From assembly GCF_021502725.1 (NCBI RefSeq), contig NZ_JAKFFS010000007.1:1-64000 (forward strand): a DNA stretch of 64,000 bases, given 5' to 3'. Below, piece after piece: positions 51,038 through 60,969 of the stretch. Each line of letters begins with the position of its first letter. Position 1 is the stretch's first letter. This stretch comes from Dyadobacter sp. CY345. Lineage in GTDB: Bacteria; Bacteroidota; Bacteroidia; Cytophagales; Spirosomataceae. The notes beneath the pieces were generated by a model. It made no database searches. It saw nothing but the letters and a program-made list of their open reading frames with translations, and was not told the DNA's origin. The position numbers were made by a program, and so were the translations under genes.

Positions 51038-51970
51038 ATGATGACACGTTTCCAAAGCCGCTTTTTGTTTTCTCTACTATCGCTTTCAATTTTTATCATT
51101 CATAATGAAAAAGCTTATGCGCAAAGGGAAGTGATGTATGAGCAATACCTGCAAAATCCTATGGCGATTAATCCTGGATTTACAGGCGTCAGAGAAACGT
51201 TTAATATGACTGCCATGTTTCGCAGAAAGTGGTTCACAATACAAAACTCACCGTCAAGCCAGACTTTCGCAGCAGACGGCACTTTTGGTAATGGAAAATT
51301 TGGTGTAGGCTTTCAGGCAATGAATGACCAGACCAGTTTTTTTACAACCACCGCTTTTTCGGGTTCCTTTGCTTACCACCTTGGCCTCTCAGACCAATGG
51401 AAACTGGCCCTCGGCGGTCAGGGTGGCATAAATGTTTTACCAGTTTTTGATGTTGGTTCTTCATTCAATAGTACCAACAGGGCTCTTGGGAGTTTCGGGA
51501 TTGGAGCCTGGCTGCATTCAGAAAATTTTTATTTGGGCGTATCGAAACCTGAGCTATTGTCTCAGGGATTTGGACAGCAACAAATCGCATTTTTTTATCG
51601 CAGGCCGTTGTACATTATGGTCGGTGGAAGTTATGGGCTTGGGGACGAGTTACTGCTTATCCCGAATGTACTTTTTGCTCAGGAGAAGAATTACAGACTA
51701 AGAGTTGACTTTGGAGGACGCGTTTGGTTTAATGAAAAAGTTGGTCTGGGAGCTACTTATCATGCAGGAGGAGGATCATCTTTTGGAGCTTCCAATATTA
51801 ATTATTTACAATTATCTGCCGAAGTAATGGTTGGCAGGAATGTAAGGCTTGGATATTTTTATAGCACTAAACAAGTTGAACAACTTAACCTGGTTACAAC
51901 CGGGCCAAAGGGAATTCATGAGTTAATGCTGAAGTTTGTTCCTAACCCGAATGGCTTCCAGAAGTATTGA
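51038..51970 (+). CDS. PorP/SprF family type IX secretion membrane protein
   Basis: A 310-residue outer-membrane protein. The ATG at 51038 is used because a signal peptide (FLFSLLSLSIFIIHNEKAYA) follows and the earlier ATG at 50990 lies in a terminator hairpin. The mature N-terminus has the hallmark QYLQNPMAINPGFTG, then a regular series of beta-strands and the end NLVTTGPKGIHELMLKF. PorP/SprF proteins work with the type IX secretion system, helping attach or export surface proteins such as adhesins. No type IX substrate is adjacent. Confidence 0.9.
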   Translation: MMTRFQSRFLFSLLSLSIFIIHNEKAYAQREVMYEQYLQNPMAINPGFTGVRETFNMTAMFRRKWFTIQNSPSSQTFAADGTFGNGKFGVGFQAMNDQTSFFTTTAFSGSFAYHLGLSDQWKLALGGQGGINVLPVFDVGSSFNSTNRALGSFGIGAWLHSENFYLGVSKPELLSQGFGQQQIAFFYRRPLYIMVGGSYGLGDELLLIPNVLFAQEKNYRLRVDFGGRVWFNEKVGLGATYHAGGGSSFGASNINYLQLSAEVMVGRNVRLGYFYSTKQVEQLNLVTTGPKGIHELMLKFVPNPNGFQKY

Positions 51971-52082
51971 AATAAACCAACGGCGAATATCTCTGAACAT
52001 GTTTAGTAAAAAGGAGATTTTTTGCGTTTTGTTTACATAAGTCTCGTAACTTTGTCCGGTAAATGAAATAATCACATTTGTG

Positions 52083-54845
52083 ATGGATAAATACACATAT
52101 ATAGCAAATTCCGACGCCGCTTACATAGAGGAATTATACAATTCCTATAAGCAAGATCCAACCTCCGTAGACGAAGGTTGGCAGAAATTTTTTGAAGGGT
52201 TTGATTTTTATCAGAAATACCCTGCCAACGGCAATGGACATGCCAATGGTGCCAGTAATGGAAAGGAGGTAGCATCTGCCGGCAAGGTGGACGCAGCTCA
52301 GATCCGAAAGGAAATGGAGGTGGTTCACTTAATCCGTGGATATCGTTCAAGAGGACATTTGCTGGCTACAACCAACCCGATCCAGAAGAGAATAGACCGC
52401 AAGCCACAGTTGGAACTTAGCGATTTTAGTCTTAGACAAGAGGATCTTGATTCAGTATTTGAAGCTGGTACCGAAGTTTTCGGTCGCCCTGCTACTTTGC
52501 GAGAAATTATTGATTCCCTGAAAAAGATCTATTCAGGCAATATAGGATTTGAATATCTCTACATCCGTGACCGCGAACAAAAAAGCTGGTTACGTAAGAA
52601 AATTGAGAAAGAAGCATTAAACATGTCTTTTTCGATAGATGAGAAAAAACATATTCTTTCGAAATTGAACGAAGCTGTTGTTTTCGAAAATTTCCTTCAT
52701 ACCAAATATCTTGGACAGAAACGTTTTTCGCTTGAAGGCGGAGAAACGACAATTCCTGCCCTTGACGCAATGATTAACAAAGCTGCGGAAATGGGTGTGG
52801 TTGAGGTGATGATTGGTATGGCGCACAGAGGCCGTTTGAACGTGCTGGCTAACGTCATGCAAAAAACTTACGGACAGATCTTCAACGAATTCGAAGGTAA
52901 TTTACCTGACCAGGTTTGGGGAGATGGTGACGTGAAATACCACATGGGTTATGCAAGCCAGATCACTGCCGAAAATGGAAGTCAGGTTCATCTGAAACTG
53001 GCTCCAAACCCGTCACACCTTGAAGCTGTGAACCCGGTTGTCGAAGGATTTATCCGGGCACGTGCCGATGGTATGTATGAATCTGATTATGACCGTGTAC
53101 TTCCAGTGATTATTCATGGAGATGCAGCGGTAGCGGGTCAGGGAATCGTGTACGAGGTAACGCAGATGTCTGGTTTGAATGGATATTACACAGGTGGAAC
53201 TATCCATTTTGTTATCAATAACCAGGTTGGATTTACAACGGATTTCATTGACGCGCGTTCAAGTATTTATTGTACGGATGTTGCGAAAATCGTTGATGCA
53301 CCTGTTCTTCACGTGAATGGTGATGATCCTGAAGCTGTTGTTTTCTGTATGCGACTTGCTGTTGAATATCGTCAGAAATTCAATAAAGATATTTTCATTG
53401 ACATGGTTTGTTACCGTCGTCATGGACATAATGAGGCTGACGAGCCTAAGTTTACGCAGCCGGTTCTTTATAAGTCAATTGAGAACCACCAAAACCCACG
53501 CGAGATCTACCAAAAGACACTTGCAGAACGGGGTGACGTGGATGCTCAGCTGGCGGCCAATATGGATAAAGAATTCAAAACTTTGCTTCAGGAACGTCTT
53601 GATATGGTTAAACAAAAGGCATTGCCTTACGTTTTGCCAAAACTTGAACAGGAATGGCATAGTTTGAGAAAGTCAACGCCGGTTGATTTTGAGAAATCTC
53701 CTGAGACAGGTGTTTCTCTGGAGGTGATTGAGAAAATTGGAAAAGCGCTTATTAACACGCCGGAAGGCTTCCAACGCCTGAAACAAATTGACAAACTTTT
53801 GAAAGATCGTGAACAAATGATCTTTGAGAAGAAGGAAGTAAACTGGGCAACGGCCGAATTACTTGCTTACGGTTCAATTTTGGCAGAAGGAAATATTGTT
53901 CGTTTAAGTGGTCAGGATGTTCAGCGCGGGACGTTTTCCCACCGTCATGCTGTTTTGCATGATGTTGAAAATAACGATTCTTACAGTAATTTAGAGCATA
54001 TCCAGGAAGGCCAGGGACCTTTCATGATTTATAACTCGCTGCTTTCTGAGTATGCAGTATTAGGTTTTGAATTTGGTTATTCCATGGCAAACCCAAATGC
54101 ACTGGTTATTTGGGAAGCCCAATTTGGTGATTTTGCCAACGGGGCTCAGGTTATCATCGATCAGTTTATTTCATCTAGCGAGACAAAATGGGATCGTTGG
54201 ACTGGTCTTGTTATGCTTCTTCCGCACGGTTATGAAGGACAAGGACCTGAACATTCGAATGCTCGTCCTGAACGTTATTTACAGCTTTCGGCAGATCACA
54301 ATATGATCGTTGCCAATGTTACGACACCAGCGAACTTCTTCCACTTGCTTCGTCGTCAATTGAAATTCCCATTCCGTAAGCCTCTGATCGTAATGTCACC
54401 AAAGTCGATGTTAAGACATCCGCTTTGCGTTTCTCCAATTTCAGATCTTACAGAAGGATCATTCAAAGAGACAATCGGCGATTCGTTTGTAGACCCTAAA
54501 AAGGTAACCAAGGTGCTGTTATGTACAGGAAAGCTGTATTATGAATTGTTTGAAAAGCAGCAAAAAGATAAACGTGATGATGTAGCAATTATCCGTTTGG
54601 AACAAATGCATCCTTTCCCGCAAAAACAAATTGACGAACATCTTGCACTTTATGAAAATGCGAAAGTATTTTGGGTGCAGGAAGAGCCTTTTAACATGGG
54701 TGGCTGGACTTTCATGCTTCGTATGTACAATGGCAGCAAACCATTGGAAGTAATTGCCCGTCGTTCAAGTGCGTCGCCATCGACAGGATTCGCGAAAATC
54801 CATGCGCAGGAACAGGCTGAAATTATTCGCAGGGCATTTGAATAG
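52083..54845 (+). CDS. sucA: 2-oxoglutarate dehydrogenase E1 component
   Basis: A 920-residue thiamin-diphosphate enzyme of the TCA cycle. The ATG at 52083 follows a GTG at 52080. An N-terminal E1 segment (NSDAAYIEELYNSYKQDP) is followed by the ThDP domain (MAHRGRLNVLANVM near residue 245; IHGDAAVAGQGIVYE; CYRRHGHNEADEP), and the transketolase-like C-terminus (RLSGQDVQRGTFSHRHAVLH, FEFGYSMANP, GYEGQGPEHSNARPERYLQL). It forms the complex with SucB encoded 51 bases downstream. Confidence 0.96.
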   Translation: MDKYTYIANSDAAYIEELYNSYKQDPTSVDEGWQKFFEGFDFYQKYPANGNGHANGASNGKEVASAGKVDAAQIRKEMEVVHLIRGYRSRGHLLATTNPIQKRIDRKPQLELSDFSLRQEDLDSVFEAGTEVFGRPATLREIIDSLKKIYSGNIGFEYLYIRDREQKSWLRKKIEKEALNMSFSIDEKKHILSKLNEAVVFENFLHTKYLGQKRFSLEGGETTIPALDAMINKAAEMGVVEVMIGMAHRGRLNVLANVMQKTYGQIFNEFEGNLPDQVWGDGDVKYHMGYASQITAENGSQVHLKLAPNPSHLEAVNPVVEGFIRARADGMYESDYDRVLPVIIHGDAAVAGQGIVYEVTQMSGLNGYYTGGTIHFVINNQVGFTTDFIDARSSIYCTDVAKIVDAPVLHVNGDDPEAVVFCMRLAVEYRQKFNKDIFIDMVCYRRHGHNEADEPKFTQPVLYKSIENHQNPREIYQKTLAERGDVDAQLAANMDKEFKTLLQERLDMVKQKALPYVLPKLEQEWHSLRKSTPVDFEKSPETGVSLEVIEKIGKALINTPEGFQRLKQIDKLLKDREQMIFEKKEVNWATAELLAYGSILAEGNIVRLSGQDVQRGTFSHRHAVLHDVENNDSYSNLEHIQEGQGPFMIYNSLLSEYAVLGFEFGYSMANPNALVIWEAQFGDFANGAQVIIDQFISSSETKWDRWTGLVMLLPHGYEGQGPEHSNARPERYLQLSADHNMIVANVTTPANFFHLLRRQLKFPFRKPLIVMSPKSMLRHPLCVSPISDLTEGSFKETIGDSFVDPKKVTKVLLCTGKLYYELFEKQQKDKRDDVAIIRLEQMHPFPQKQIDEHLALYENAKVFWVQEEPFNMGGWTFMLRMYNGSKPLEVIARRSSASPSTGFAKIHAQEQAEIIRRAFE

Positions 54846-54896
54846 GTATTCAACTGGTTATTTAAGACATAATTCGTTCATCATATTGCTGATAAA

Positions 54897-56474
54897 ATGG
54901 CTGAAATTGAGATAAAAGTACCGCCGGTAGGCGAGTCCATAACTGAGGTTACGATAGGAAACTGGTTCAAGAATGATGGGGATTTTGTGAAATTGGATGA
55001 GGTAATTTGCGGATTGGATTCTGATAAAGCAACATTTGAGCTGACCGCCGAGTCAGAAGGTGTTTTGCATATTAAAGCGCAGGAAGGTGATACATTAAGT
55101 ATTGGCGATTTGATTGCTACGATCGATGCATCCGGTAATGGCGCAGTTGCATCTGCACCGGCTGCTGAGAAAGCTCCTGCACCCGTCGCTGCACCTGCAC
55201 CGGCTGCTGCTCCCGCTCCTGAAAAGGCGGAGGAAAAAGCACCTGCTGCGGCACCAGCGGCAACAGGTGAAGTTTACGAAATGAAAGTTCCGGCCGTTGG
55301 TGAATCGATCACTGAGGTAACAATTGCTTCATGGAGCAAAAAAGATGGAGATCATGTTGAATTAGACGAAATTCTATGTGAGCTCGAATCAGACAAAGCG
55401 ACCTTCGAACTTCCATCGGAAGCTGTTGGAACTCTAAGAATTGTCGGTCAGGAGGGTGATACGCTGGCTATCGGTGCGGTTATCTGTAAAATTGAAGTTG
55501 GCGCTTCGACAGGCGGTGCAGCTGCACCTTCTTCGGCTCCTGCTCCGGCTGCCGAATCAGATAAAGGTTATACAGAGAAACATACTTCACCTGTTGCAGC
55601 TAAGATTTTGGCTGAAAAAGGAATCGACCCTAAGGATGTGAACGGTTCTGGTTCAGGTGGAAAAATAATGAAAGATGATGCTTTGAAAGCTGGCGCGAAA
55701 CCTGCACCAGCTCCTGCTCCGGCAGCAAAACCGGCGACCCCGTCAGCTCCAGCGAAAGCGGCAGCTCCTGGCGAGCGAGGTCAGCGTCGTGAAAAAATGT
55801 CTTCACTTCGTAAGACGATTGCGAGACGTCTGGTTGCAGTTAAGAGCGAAACTGCCATGCTTACTACTTTCAACGAAGTGGATATGAAGCCGGTAATGGA
55901 TCTTCGTAACAAATTCAAAGATAAGTTTAAAGAAAAACATGAAGTCGGTTTAGGCTTTATGTCATTCTTCGTAAAAGCAGTAACTGTTGCTTTAAAAGAC
56001 TTCCCGGTTGTTAACGCATATATTGACGGCGAGGAATTGGTTTACAATGACTACGCTGATATTTCTATCGCGGTTTCAACACCTCGCGGTTTGGTAGTTC
56101 CTGTGATCAGAAATGCAGAAGATCTTTCTTTCTCAGCGATTGAGAAGGAGATCGTTCGTTTGGCTGTCCGTGCACGTGATGGAAAGTTAGGTATGGACGA
56201 AATGACCGGAGGAACTTTCACAATTACAAACGGAGGAACTTTTGGTTCAATGCTTTCAACTCCAATCATCAACGCACCGCAATCGGCAATTATGGGAATG
56301 CATAATATTGTTGAACGCGCTGTGGTGGTAAACGGTGAAATTGTAATCCGTCCGATTATGTATCTTGCGCTTTCGTATGATCACCGTACAATTGACGGAA
56401 AAGATTCAGTAAGCTTCCTGGTGCGGGTAAAACAATTACTTGAAGATCCAATGAGACTTTTGCTGGATATGTAA
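54897..56474 (+). CDS. sucB: 2-oxoglutarate dehydrogenase E2 (dihydrolipoyl succinyltransferase), two lipoyl domains
   Basis: A 525-residue E2 subunit. Two lipoyl domains in tandem carry the modified lysines Lys44 (DSDKATFEL) and Lys167 (ESDKATFEL), separated by Ala/Pro-rich linkers. A peripheral subunit-binding domain follows (SPVAAKILAEKGIDPKDVNG), then the catalytic core with DHRTIDGKDSV. E. coli SucB has one lipoyl domain, so the duplication is a lineage feature or adds reach. It ends at a strong terminator. Confidence 0.94.
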   Translation: MAEIEIKVPPVGESITEVTIGNWFKNDGDFVKLDEVICGLDSDKATFELTAESEGVLHIKAQEGDTLSIGDLIATIDASGNGAVASAPAAEKAPAPVAAPAPAAAPAPEKAEEKAPAAAPAATGEVYEMKVPAVGESITEVTIASWSKKDGDHVELDEILCELESDKATFELPSEAVGTLRIVGQEGDTLAIGAVICKIEVGASTGGAAAPSSAPAPAAESDKGYTEKHTSPVAAKILAEKGIDPKDVNGSGSGGKIMKDDALKAGAKPAPAPAPAAKPATPSAPAKAAAPGERGQRREKMSSLRKTIARRLVAVKSETAMLTTFNEVDMKPVMDLRNKFKDKFKEKHEVGLGFMSFFVKAVTVALKDFPVVNAYIDGEELVYNDYADISIAVSTPRGLVVPVIRNAEDLSFSAIEKEIVRLAVRARDGKLGMDEMTGGTFTITNGGTFGSMLSTPIINAPQSAIMGMHNIVERAVVVNGEIVIRPIMYLALSYDHRTIDGKDSVSFLVRVKQLLEDPMRLLLDM

Positions 56475-56493
56475 TCCAGAAAATAATGACAGC

Positions 56494-56530
56494 AAAAAGA
56501 CCTCGAAGATTTTCTTTGAGGTCTTTTTGT
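56494..56530 (+). terminator. Terminator after sucB
   Basis: AAAAAGACCTC at 56494-56504 pairs perfectly with GAGGTCTTTTT at 56518-56528, an 11-bp stem with T-tract. It ends the sucAB transcript. Confidence 0.88.
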
Positions 56531-56556
56531 GTTTTATTAAGAGTCTATAGATAAAT

Positions 56557-56626
56557 TATGTCACCCTTTCAGGGTTTAACCTAAAACTTCATCCATTTTC
56601 TATAATACTATCATCCTTTCAGGATT
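56557..56626 (-). repeat. Dispersed palindromic repeat, copy 2
   Basis: The reverse complement of this stretch reads AATCCTGAAAGGATGATAGT followed by ATTATAGAAA, about 22 variable bases, and AAACCCTGAAAGGGTGACATA. This is the same order as copy 1 at 10324-10396. It again lies directly behind a terminator between genes. Confidence 0.8.
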
Positions 56627-56688
56627 AGTAAGTCGCAGAGAAATAGACTTTATCCCTTTGTTCGGAAGTTACTTTGCCTACTAATTTG

Positions 56689-57015
56689 CTAACTCAATTT
56701 CGGATTATCCTTATGCCGATCCTTGTCCCGCTCAGTCTTTTTTGCAAGATTTTTCTCAAAAGCTTCTGTCAAATTGATTCCGGTCTGGTTGGCAAGACAT
56801 ATCAAAACCCAAAGTACATCCGCCATTTCATCACCGAGATCTTTATCCATATCAGACTTTTTGAAGGACTGATCTCCGTAGGTTCTGGACATAATTCGTG
56901 CAACTTCTCCAACTTCCTCCGTTAAAATCGCCATATTCGTCAGCTCCGAAAAATAGCGTACGCCGTATGTTTTTATCCAGTTGTCTACCTGCTGTTGTGC
57001 TTCCTCGATTGTCAT
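56689..57015 (-). CDS. MazG-like nucleotide pyrophosphohydrolase
   Basis: A 108-residue all-alpha NTP pyrophosphohydrolase. The metal-binding EEVGEVAR and the DLGDEMADVLWVL motif give the EExxE...ExxD pattern. Such proteins clear abnormal or excess nucleotides. It lies 5 bases downstream of the TOPRIM-like gene on the same strand and probably shares its transcript. Outside the ATPase/TOPRIM pair its natural neighbour may be dtd (inference). Confidence 0.9.
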   Translation of the reverse strand: MTIEEAQQQVDNWIKTYGVRYFSELTNMAILTEEVGEVARIMSRTYGDQSFKKSDMDKDLGDEMADVLWVLICLANQTGINLTEAFEKNLAKKTERDKDRHKDNPKLS

Positions 57016-57020
57016 TTTAG

Positions 57021-57623
57021 TTAATAATTATATTCAAATCTTTGTAAACAATCCATAGCGCTCTTTAAGCTCAAACTACGATTCTTAGCGTTGTTGATAT
57101 TCCAATGATAACAAACAAAGTCTCCCAAACGAGTATTGTAATTTGGACCGACTTTTGCATTATCATTGGTAGGAAGTATGTCTTCTTTTATTTTCCTTTT
57201 TTTTGATTTTTTTATGATACCCATCAAGGTTGACTTCGGATCATTTTCCAATTCTGGAAGTATAGGGAAATTTGCCTGTGATACTCCGGAAAATAATGAA
57301 AACCCTTCAATATCAGCCAATAACCAAGACTCTACTTCTCTAACGGCAATTCTAAAAATTAAATATTGTTCATGAACTTTTTTAGGCAACCAATCTTCAA
57401 TCAGTTTTATTGGACAATCAATATTATCTAAATCGGTTAATATAATAAAGGGGGAAAATTTGGATGCATTATTAAATCCTTTAATATTTGACTTAATATA
57501 ACCAAAGCCATTGGCAGGGTATGATTGGCTAATTGAATATTTATTTCCAAAAAAACTTAACATACGTGTTAGAACATACTCACTAAGTTCATCCTCAAAG
57601 ACAATTGTAACGGGAATCGTCAT
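57021..57623 (-). CDS. TOPRIM-like protein, DUF4276-type, partner of AAA ATPase
   Basis: A 200-residue protein beginning at ATG 57623, which shares one base with the ATPase stop (TGATG). It has TOPRIM-like acids: Glu in VFEDELSE near residue 10 and the DxD pair in ILTDLDNID near residue 66, followed by RIAVREVESWLLADIEG as in DUF4276 proteins. This fold is found in nuclease subunits of defence pairs such as AriB or OLD-type enzymes. The residues could bind Mg2+ and cut DNA or RNA. Function is inferred from family and coupling. MazG follows after 5 bases. Confidence 0.72.
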   Translation of the reverse strand: MTIPVTIVFEDELSEYVLTRMLSFFGNKYSISQSYPANGFGYIKSNIKGFNNASKFSPFIILTDLDNIDCPIKLIEDWLPKKVHEQYLIFRIAVREVESWLLADIEGFSLFSGVSQANFPILPELENDPKSTLMGIIKKSKKRKIKEDILPTNDNAKVGPNYNTRLGDFVCYHWNINNAKNRSLSLKSAMDCLQRFEYNY

Positions 57624-58768
57624 CAAAAAGCAATGGTTAATTGATTGATATTTTTTGGCTTGGTTCTTGGCAAAATCGCAAATCCAGGTGTCATACCACC
57701 ATCCATCATTGCTTTTATCTCAGGTATACTTGAAGCAGTTTTAGCGATAGTTCCTTCTGGCGATAATTCGAGCAAAATAATTTCATCTAGTGAAATACCC
57801 TTGTCGTTAAGTAAGTCTGTACTGTGTGAGGTAACAATTATTTGTCTTTTTTTTGGCTTTTGAAGCTTGTATATAATTGAAGGTATTTTTGCTACAATTG
57901 CTCCATTTAAAGAAAGTTCTGGCTCTTCCAGTAATAAAAGACTGTCTCCTTCTTGTAAAGACCAAAGTAAACCAATCAATCTAAGTGTTCCATCTGAAAA
58001 CTGATCCTCCTGTTGTTTACCAGCTTTTGGTCTCCAATGCTCATATACAGCTTCTAAATGTGGATGACCATTTTCTTCGGTATAATAGAACTCTTTAAAC
58101 TGTGGAACAGCAATTTTCAATGCTAGTTCAATTTTTTTTAACCATGCCTTCCTAGTTCTATCATTAACTTTTGATACTCTTTCAAGAAATCCCTTCCCAA
58201 AAGGATCGTCTGATAAGTCAGGTCCTGTAAAGGATTGAGGATACTTTAAAAGCTGAGGTACTAAATGAAGGTAAATTGTACTTTCCAAAAATTTATTTAT
58301 GTCTCTAAATTCTTTATTGGCGTTAATTTGCTCTAAATGAGTCTGACTAAGCCTCTCTTCGTCATTTTTATCATCTTTATCTGGTCGGTTTAAGATTAAT
58401 TTGTTACCCTTCCACACTTTTTCATAAGTCAAATACGGCAACCGATAGCCGCGAGTCTCTTGCTTAATACCAACCGCATACTTCCATATAATTTCTTCTG
58501 ATGAAAATTCCGACATATGAATCTCTATTTCAACGTCTGGGAAGTTTCTCGCAGCAAGGCATCTTATTTTTGTTATACCACCTCTATCTGTTACAGCTTT
58601 TTGCAACCCACCACCTGGTTTTGCGATATCCCTTAAAAACCTAAATACGTCAAGCAGATTGGACTTCCCTGATGCATTGGGTCCCACGATAAAAGCACGA
58701 TCTCTCAAAGGAACATTAAGCTCTTTGAAGTTTTTCCAATTTTTTAATATTAATCTTGAAATAATCAT
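57623..58768 (-). CDS. AAA family ATPase (AAA_21/OLD-like), putative defence
   Basis: A 381-residue SMC/ABC-type ATPase. Walker A is GPNASGKSN (residues 29-37), a signature-like segment is FSDGTLRLIGLLWSL, Walker B is LLLLEEPELSL, and the switch His lies in VTSHSTDLL. There is no C-terminal nuclease domain; instead the TOPRIM-like protein is encoded directly downstream with a one-base overlap. This split layout is like PARIS or other ATPase-plus-nuclease antiphage pairs, though it need not be one of the named types. By eye the pair is AT-richer than the flanking genes, in keeping with acquisition. Confidence 0.85.
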   Translation of the reverse strand: MIISRLILKNWKNFKELNVPLRDRAFIVGPNASGKSNLLDVFRFLRDIAKPGGGLQKAVTDRGGITKIRCLAARNFPDVEIEIHMSEFSSEEIIWKYAVGIKQETRGYRLPYLTYEKVWKGNKLILNRPDKDDKNDEERLSQTHLEQINANKEFRDINKFLESTIYLHLVPQLLKYPQSFTGPDLSDDPFGKGFLERVSKVNDRTRKAWLKKIELALKIAVPQFKEFYYTEENGHPHLEAVYEHWRPKAGKQQEDQFSDGTLRLIGLLWSLQEGDSLLLLEEPELSLNGAIVAKIPSIIYKLQKPKKRQIIVTSHSTDLLNDKGISLDEIILLELSPEGTIAKTASSIPEIKAMMDGGMTPGFAILPRTKPKNINQLTIAF

Positions 58769-58837
58769 TTGTTCATTTATATCACGTCGGCCAGATACAT
58801 TATACCAATTTTTAACTTAGGTCGCAAATTTTAATCA

Positions 58838-59290
58838 TTATATTCTGTTTTTTGAATCAATTACAATTGTTACCGGGCCATCGTTAAGCAAAGCCACTTT
58901 CATATCCGCGCCAAAGATTCCGCACTGAATTGGGCTGCCAAGTTCTTGTCCTAAAAACTCAATCATCTGCTCATACAAAGGAATGGCAATTTCCGGCCTT
59001 GCCGCCTCGATAAATGAAGGCCGGTTTCCTTTTTTTGTACTTGCATGTAACGTAAACTGGCTGATTAAAAGAATATTTCCATGGACTGTTTTCAGGTCAA
59101 GATTCATTTTGCCTTCTTCATCGCTAAATATTCTCATTCCAATTATTTTCTTGCCCAGCCATTCGATATCTTCCCGGGTGTCGCTGTGGGTGATACCCAA
59201 TAATACCATAAAGCCGGTATCAATTTTACCTTCAACTTTTCCTTCAATAGTAACCGAAGCTTCACTTACCCGCTGAATAACTGCAATCAT
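58838..59290 (-). CDS. dtd: D-aminoacyl-tRNA deacylase
   Basis: A 150-residue proofreading enzyme that hydrolyses D-aminoacyl-tRNA and Gly-tRNA(Ala). The two active-site motifs are present: SQFTLHA and NDGPVTIVID at the C-terminus. The start MIAVIQRVSEASV is standard and length matches the family. It is upstream of the ATPase gene by 69 bases on the same strand. Confidence 0.96.
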   Translation of the reverse strand: MIAVIQRVSEASVTIEGKVEGKIDTGFMVLLGITHSDTREDIEWLGKKIIGMRIFSDEEGKMNLDLKTVHGNILLISQFTLHASTKKGNRPSFIEAARPEIAIPLYEQMIEFLGQELGSPIQCGIFGADMKVALLNDGPVTIVIDSKNRI

Positions 59291-59491
59291 GAATATTATA
59301 AAAATTATTATCAGGAATTTTCCTGTCAGTGATCAAAATTTAAGGCTGGCAAAATAACAATAAATCGTACAGGATCACGCGCCAGTAATTTTTATTTCAT
59401 TCTTGTAAAACGCAGGAAATTATCCTGAGCATATTGAATCGTTTTGATTAGCGTTGTATATTGTAGAAAGAACTTGAATAAAATTTTACAA

Positions 59492-60958
59492 ATGATCGTA
59501 TCGGAGCAATCGAAAACAGATAAACCAGCCATAAAAGAGGAGAGAATCTCGGTATTTGATATTTTCAAAATCGGCGTTGGACCATCAAGTTCTCACACAC
59601 TTGGTCCTTGGCGGGCGGCGCAGCAATTTGTAAAACTGATACAGGAGAATAATAATTTGACAAAGATCAGTGCTGTAAAGATTTTTCTGTTTGGGTCTTT
59701 GGCGAAGACCGGTGTTGGGCATGGAACTGACTTGGCGGTGCAATTGGGATTAAGCGGCTTCGACCCTGTTACGATGGATACGAAACAAATTGAAAGTGTA
59801 AAATCAAGTATCATCGAGAAGAATATCCTGTTATTGAATGGTGAAAAAGAGATCATCTTCAATCCCAAAAATGATATAAAATTTCAAATGCAGGAATCCC
59901 TGCCTTTCCACCCCAACGCACTCACTTTCGTCGCGGAGACTGATAACGGTGAGACCATCAATGAGACTTATTATTCGGTTGGAGGTGGTTTTGTAATAAA
60001 AGAAGAAGACAAAGACGAAAAAATTCCTTCGTGCGTCAAATTACCTTTTCCGGTAGACCACGCTTCCGATTTGCTTGCCTGGCATATGTCGACCGGGATG
60101 AAGATTTCAGATATTATTTATGAGAATGAAAAGGTTTGGCGAAGCGAGTTGGAGATTGCAGATCAACTGCTGAATATCTGGAAAGTAATGAGGGAAAGTA
60201 TTTTTGAAGGATGTCATAAAGAGGGGATTCTCTCAGGTGGTTTAAATGTAAAACGACGCGCCGCGGCGCTCAATAAAAAACTTTTAAATGGGGCAAGTTA
60301 TTCCAATTACGAAGAATGGATTGCAGCAATTCGTGTGGGCGGCAGCGGCTTCAAGTACACGCTGGATTGGTTGAGCTGTTTTGCTTTGGCAGTCAACGAA
60401 GAAAACGCTTCGTTCAGCCGGGTTGTAACTGCACCGACAAATGGATCGGCAGGTGTGATACCGGCGGTCTTACAATATCATCTTATTTTCTGCCATGATT
60501 CCGAAGAAGACATTATAAAATTTTTGCTGACGGCAAGTGAAGTCGGGTGCATATTCAAAAAAGGCGCGACTATTTCTGCTGCCATGGGTGGCTGTCAGGC
60601 AGAAATTGGTGTTTCGTCGGCAATGGCTGCTGCCGGCCTTACAGAGGTTTCTGGCGGGACAGTCGAGCAGTGTCTGATGGCAGCTGAAATTGCCATGGAA
60701 CATCATTTAGGTATGACATGCGACCCCGTCGGCGGACTGGTTCAGATTCCTTGTATTGAACGAAACACAATGGGAGCAATCAAAGCTATTACAGCTTCTC
60801 AACTGGCCATGCAGAGTAATCCGGAAAATGCGAAAGTATCTCTTGATAATGTTGTCAAAACAATGTGGGAAACTGCGCTCGATATGAATTTCCGATACAA
60901 GGAAACATCCGAAGGCGGACTGGCTGTGAATATTCCAATCAGTTTGAGTGAATGTTAG
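59492..60958 (+). CDS. sdaA: L-serine ammonia-lyase (iron-sulfur, single chain)
   Basis: A 488-residue L-serine dehydratase converting serine to pyruvate and ammonia. The ATG at 59492 is used over 59444 because the conserved start ISVFDIFKIGVGPSSSHTLG follows. The alpha and beta parts are fused in one chain; cluster-binding Cys residues lie in FEGCHKEG, GGCQAEIG and TCDPVGGLVQIPCIERN. The C-terminal domain has APTNGSAGVIPAVL. No operon partner is seen; about 200 bases separate it from dtd. Confidence 0.94.
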   Translation: MIVSEQSKTDKPAIKEERISVFDIFKIGVGPSSSHTLGPWRAAQQFVKLIQENNNLTKISAVKIFLFGSLAKTGVGHGTDLAVQLGLSGFDPVTMDTKQIESVKSSIIEKNILLLNGEKEIIFNPKNDIKFQMQESLPFHPNALTFVAETDNGETINETYYSVGGGFVIKEEDKDEKIPSCVKLPFPVDHASDLLAWHMSTGMKISDIIYENEKVWRSELEIADQLLNIWKVMRESIFEGCHKEGILSGGLNVKRRAAALNKKLLNGASYSNYEEWIAAIRVGGSGFKYTLDWLSCFALAVNEENASFSRVVTAPTNGSAGVIPAVLQYHLIFCHDSEEDIIKFLLTASEVGCIFKKGATISAAMGGCQAEIGVSSAMAAAGLTEVSGGTVEQCLMAAEIAMEHHLGMTCDPVGGLVQIPCIERNTMGAIKAITASQLAMQSNPENAKVSLDNVVKTMWETALDMNFRYKETSEGGLAVNIPISLSEC

Positions 60959-60969
60959 GCGGATTCATT

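Noticed and set aside
52072..52350. Minus-strand frames inside sucA start
   Set aside because: Shadows of the strongly coding sucA frame on the opposite strand.
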